Source of the DNA: Tropicimonas aquimaris
GTDB taxonomy: Bacteria > Pseudomonadota > Alphaproteobacteria > Rhodobacterales > Rhodobacteraceae
Direction of reading: 5' to 3'
DNA: 64,000 bases
Assembly (NCBI RefSeq): GCF_042676185.1
Contig: NZ_JBHTJT010000002.1
Span: 1-64,000 of the forward strand
Shown here: positions 63,076 through 64,000 of the stretch, one piece after another
How the letters are laid out: each line of letters begins with the position of its first letter
How positions within the stretch are numbered: position 1 is the first letter of the stretch
Position numbers and translations under genes: made by a program
The notes under the pieces: generated by a model
What the model was told of the DNA's origin: nothing
Seen by the model: the letters and a program-made list of their open reading frames with translations, nothing else
Database searches by the model: none

Positions 63076-64000
63076 TCAGACCGTGGGATCGGGCTCCAGG
63101 TCCGGATCGGGATCCGTTTTCGGCGCCTTGGGCTTGGTCTTCGGAATGGCGGTGATCGACGGCGTGCTGCCGCTGTCGGCGTGGCTGTCGTCATCGTCGC
63201 CGCGATTGAGCGGCTCGCCATTGATCACCTTCTGGATCTCGGGCCCGGTCAGGGTCTCGTATTCCAGAAGGCCCTGCGCGAGGTTCTCGAGGTCCTGATG
63301 CTTTTCGGTCAGGATCTGCTTGGCCCGCTCGTAGCCCTCGTCGACCAGCCGGCGCACTTCCTCGTCGATCCGCTCCTGCGTCTCGGGCGAGGCATTGGCC
63401 GCGGCCTGGTAGTTGCCGAGATACGATTGTTGCTCGTTGGCATAATCGATGTAGCCGAGGTTGTCCGACATGCCGAACTGGGTCACCATCGCACGGGCGA
63501 TCTTGGTCACCTGCTGGATGTCTGACGCCGCACCGGAGGTCACGTTCTCCTTGCCGAAGATCAGTTCTTCGGCGACGCGCCCGCCCATCGCCATGGCGAT
63601 CTTGGACTTGTACTTGGTGTAGCTCACCGACAGCTGGTCGCGCTCCGGCAGCGACAGCACGAGGCCGAGCGCACGGCCACGCGGGATGATCGTCGCCTTG
63701 TGGATCGGATCATGCTGCGGGACGTTGAGGCCGACAACTGCGTGACCGGCTTCGTGATAGGCGGTCAGCTTCTTCTCGTCCTCGGTCATGACCATGGAGC
63801 GGCGTTCCGCGCCCATCATGACCTTGTCCTTGGCGTTCTCGAAATCCTCCATCGTGACGAACCGGCGGCCGACACGGGCAGCCATCAGCGCCGCCTCGTT
63901 CACGAGGTTGGCAAGATCAGCCCCCGAGAAGCCGGGCGTGCCGCGGGCGATGATGCGAAGGTCCACGTCGGGGCCCAAAGGCACCTTGCGGGCATGAACG
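63076..64000 (-). CDS. ftsH: ATP-dependent zinc metalloprotease FtsH (3' part)
   Basis: Only the C-terminal 307 or so codons are inside the window; the 5' end lies beyond 64000. Visible are the end of the AAA domain (PLGPDVDLRIIARGTPGFSG and ADLANLVNEAALMAAR) and the M41 peptidase with the zinc motif HEAGHAVVG. The third-ligand region is ENVTSGAASDIQQVTKIARA. The protein ends in a low-complexity Asp/Pro/Lys-rich tail (about 35 residues) longer than in E. coli. FtsH is a membrane protease for quality control. Confidence 0.96.
   Translation of the reverse strand, partial: VHARKVPLGPDVDLRIIARGTPGFSGADLANLVNEAALMAARVGRRFVTMEDFENAKDKVMMGAERRSMVMTEDEKKLTAYHEAGHAVVGLNVPQHDPIHKATIIPRGRALGLVLSLPERDQLSVSYTKYKSKIAMAMGGRVAEELIFGKENVTSGAASDIQQVTKIARAMVTQFGMSDNLGYIDYANEQQSYLGNYQAAANASPETQERIDEEVRRLVDEGYERAKQILTEKHQDLENLAQGLLEYETLTGPEIQKVINGEPLNRGDDDDSHADSGSTPSITAIPKTKPKAPKTDPDPDLEPDPTV

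Overview
The window is one GC-rich stretch that reads as an alphaproteobacterium of the Rhodobacteraceae type. The evidence is the gene families (xdhABC followed by a BMP-type nucleoside ABC transporter, a GcvT-fused dimethylglycine dehydrogenase-like enzyme, an NDUFS4-like complex I subunit, fhs and folD, RTX proteins) and intergenic palindromes whose tail resembles GGATATTTGGACAGAAGA. No 16S gene is present and the genus cannot be read from the sequence.

The left 20 kb is accessory in character. A DUF4239 membrane protein (306-1151) is followed by a minus-strand cluster of seven predicted exported proteins (1374-7192): a c-type cytochrome, two tandem DUF1254/DUF1214 proteins, an RcnB-like protein, two small proteins and a DUF3604 protein. 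A divergent AraC-family regulator (7466-8488) sits upstream, with an FNR-like box in the shared intergenic region. Next come a lone tyrosine recombinase, an FG-GAP/RTX surface protein (with an 8-N assembly gap), a CadC-like TPR regulator divergent from a DUF4242 protein, and a periplasmic histidine phosphatase. Positions 15.6-19.6 kb hold a decayed prophage or satellite next to a tRNA-Arg(TCT) gene: three structurally equivalent hairpins about 130 bp apart, a broken Prim-Pol gene joined to a nuclease remnant, divergent ribbon-helix-helix genes, and a translationally coupled run ending in an integrase.

From 19.8 to 33 kb the genes are mixed: TetR regulator, NDUFS4-like subunit, uvrB, an RTX protein, two related small membrane proteins, a YdcF protein, and a minus-strand redox/stress cluster bounded by two closely related universal stress proteins that each carry the same FNR-like box upstream.

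From 32.6 kb onward housekeeping genes dominate: a Cys/Met PLP enzyme, dnaE and a TauE/SafE permease. A purine block follows (xdhA-xdhB-xdhC, then an ABC ATPase and two permeases, a voltage-gated K+ channel-like gene, and the BMP substrate-binding protein, closed by a strong terminator). Then come a third RTX protein, a YtcJ-like amidohydrolase, a CBS protein, a D-amino-acid-type oxidoreductase, an AhpD-like protein, the dimethylglycine/sarcosine dehydrogenase-like enzyme, panC-panB, pdeM, a thioesterase, folD, fhs and the 3' part of ftsH, cut by the window end. The purine genes plausibly import nucleosides or bases and oxidise hypoxanthine/xanthine to urate. The N-methyl-glycine dehydrogenase, FolD and Fhs together would handle folate-bound one-carbon units.

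The most unusual signals are: palindromic repeats inserted in frame and in opposite orientation in both xdhA and xdhB; the three-hairpin array at 15.8-16.1 kb with compensating stem changes; the all-exported gene cluster; and the shared FNR-like boxes.
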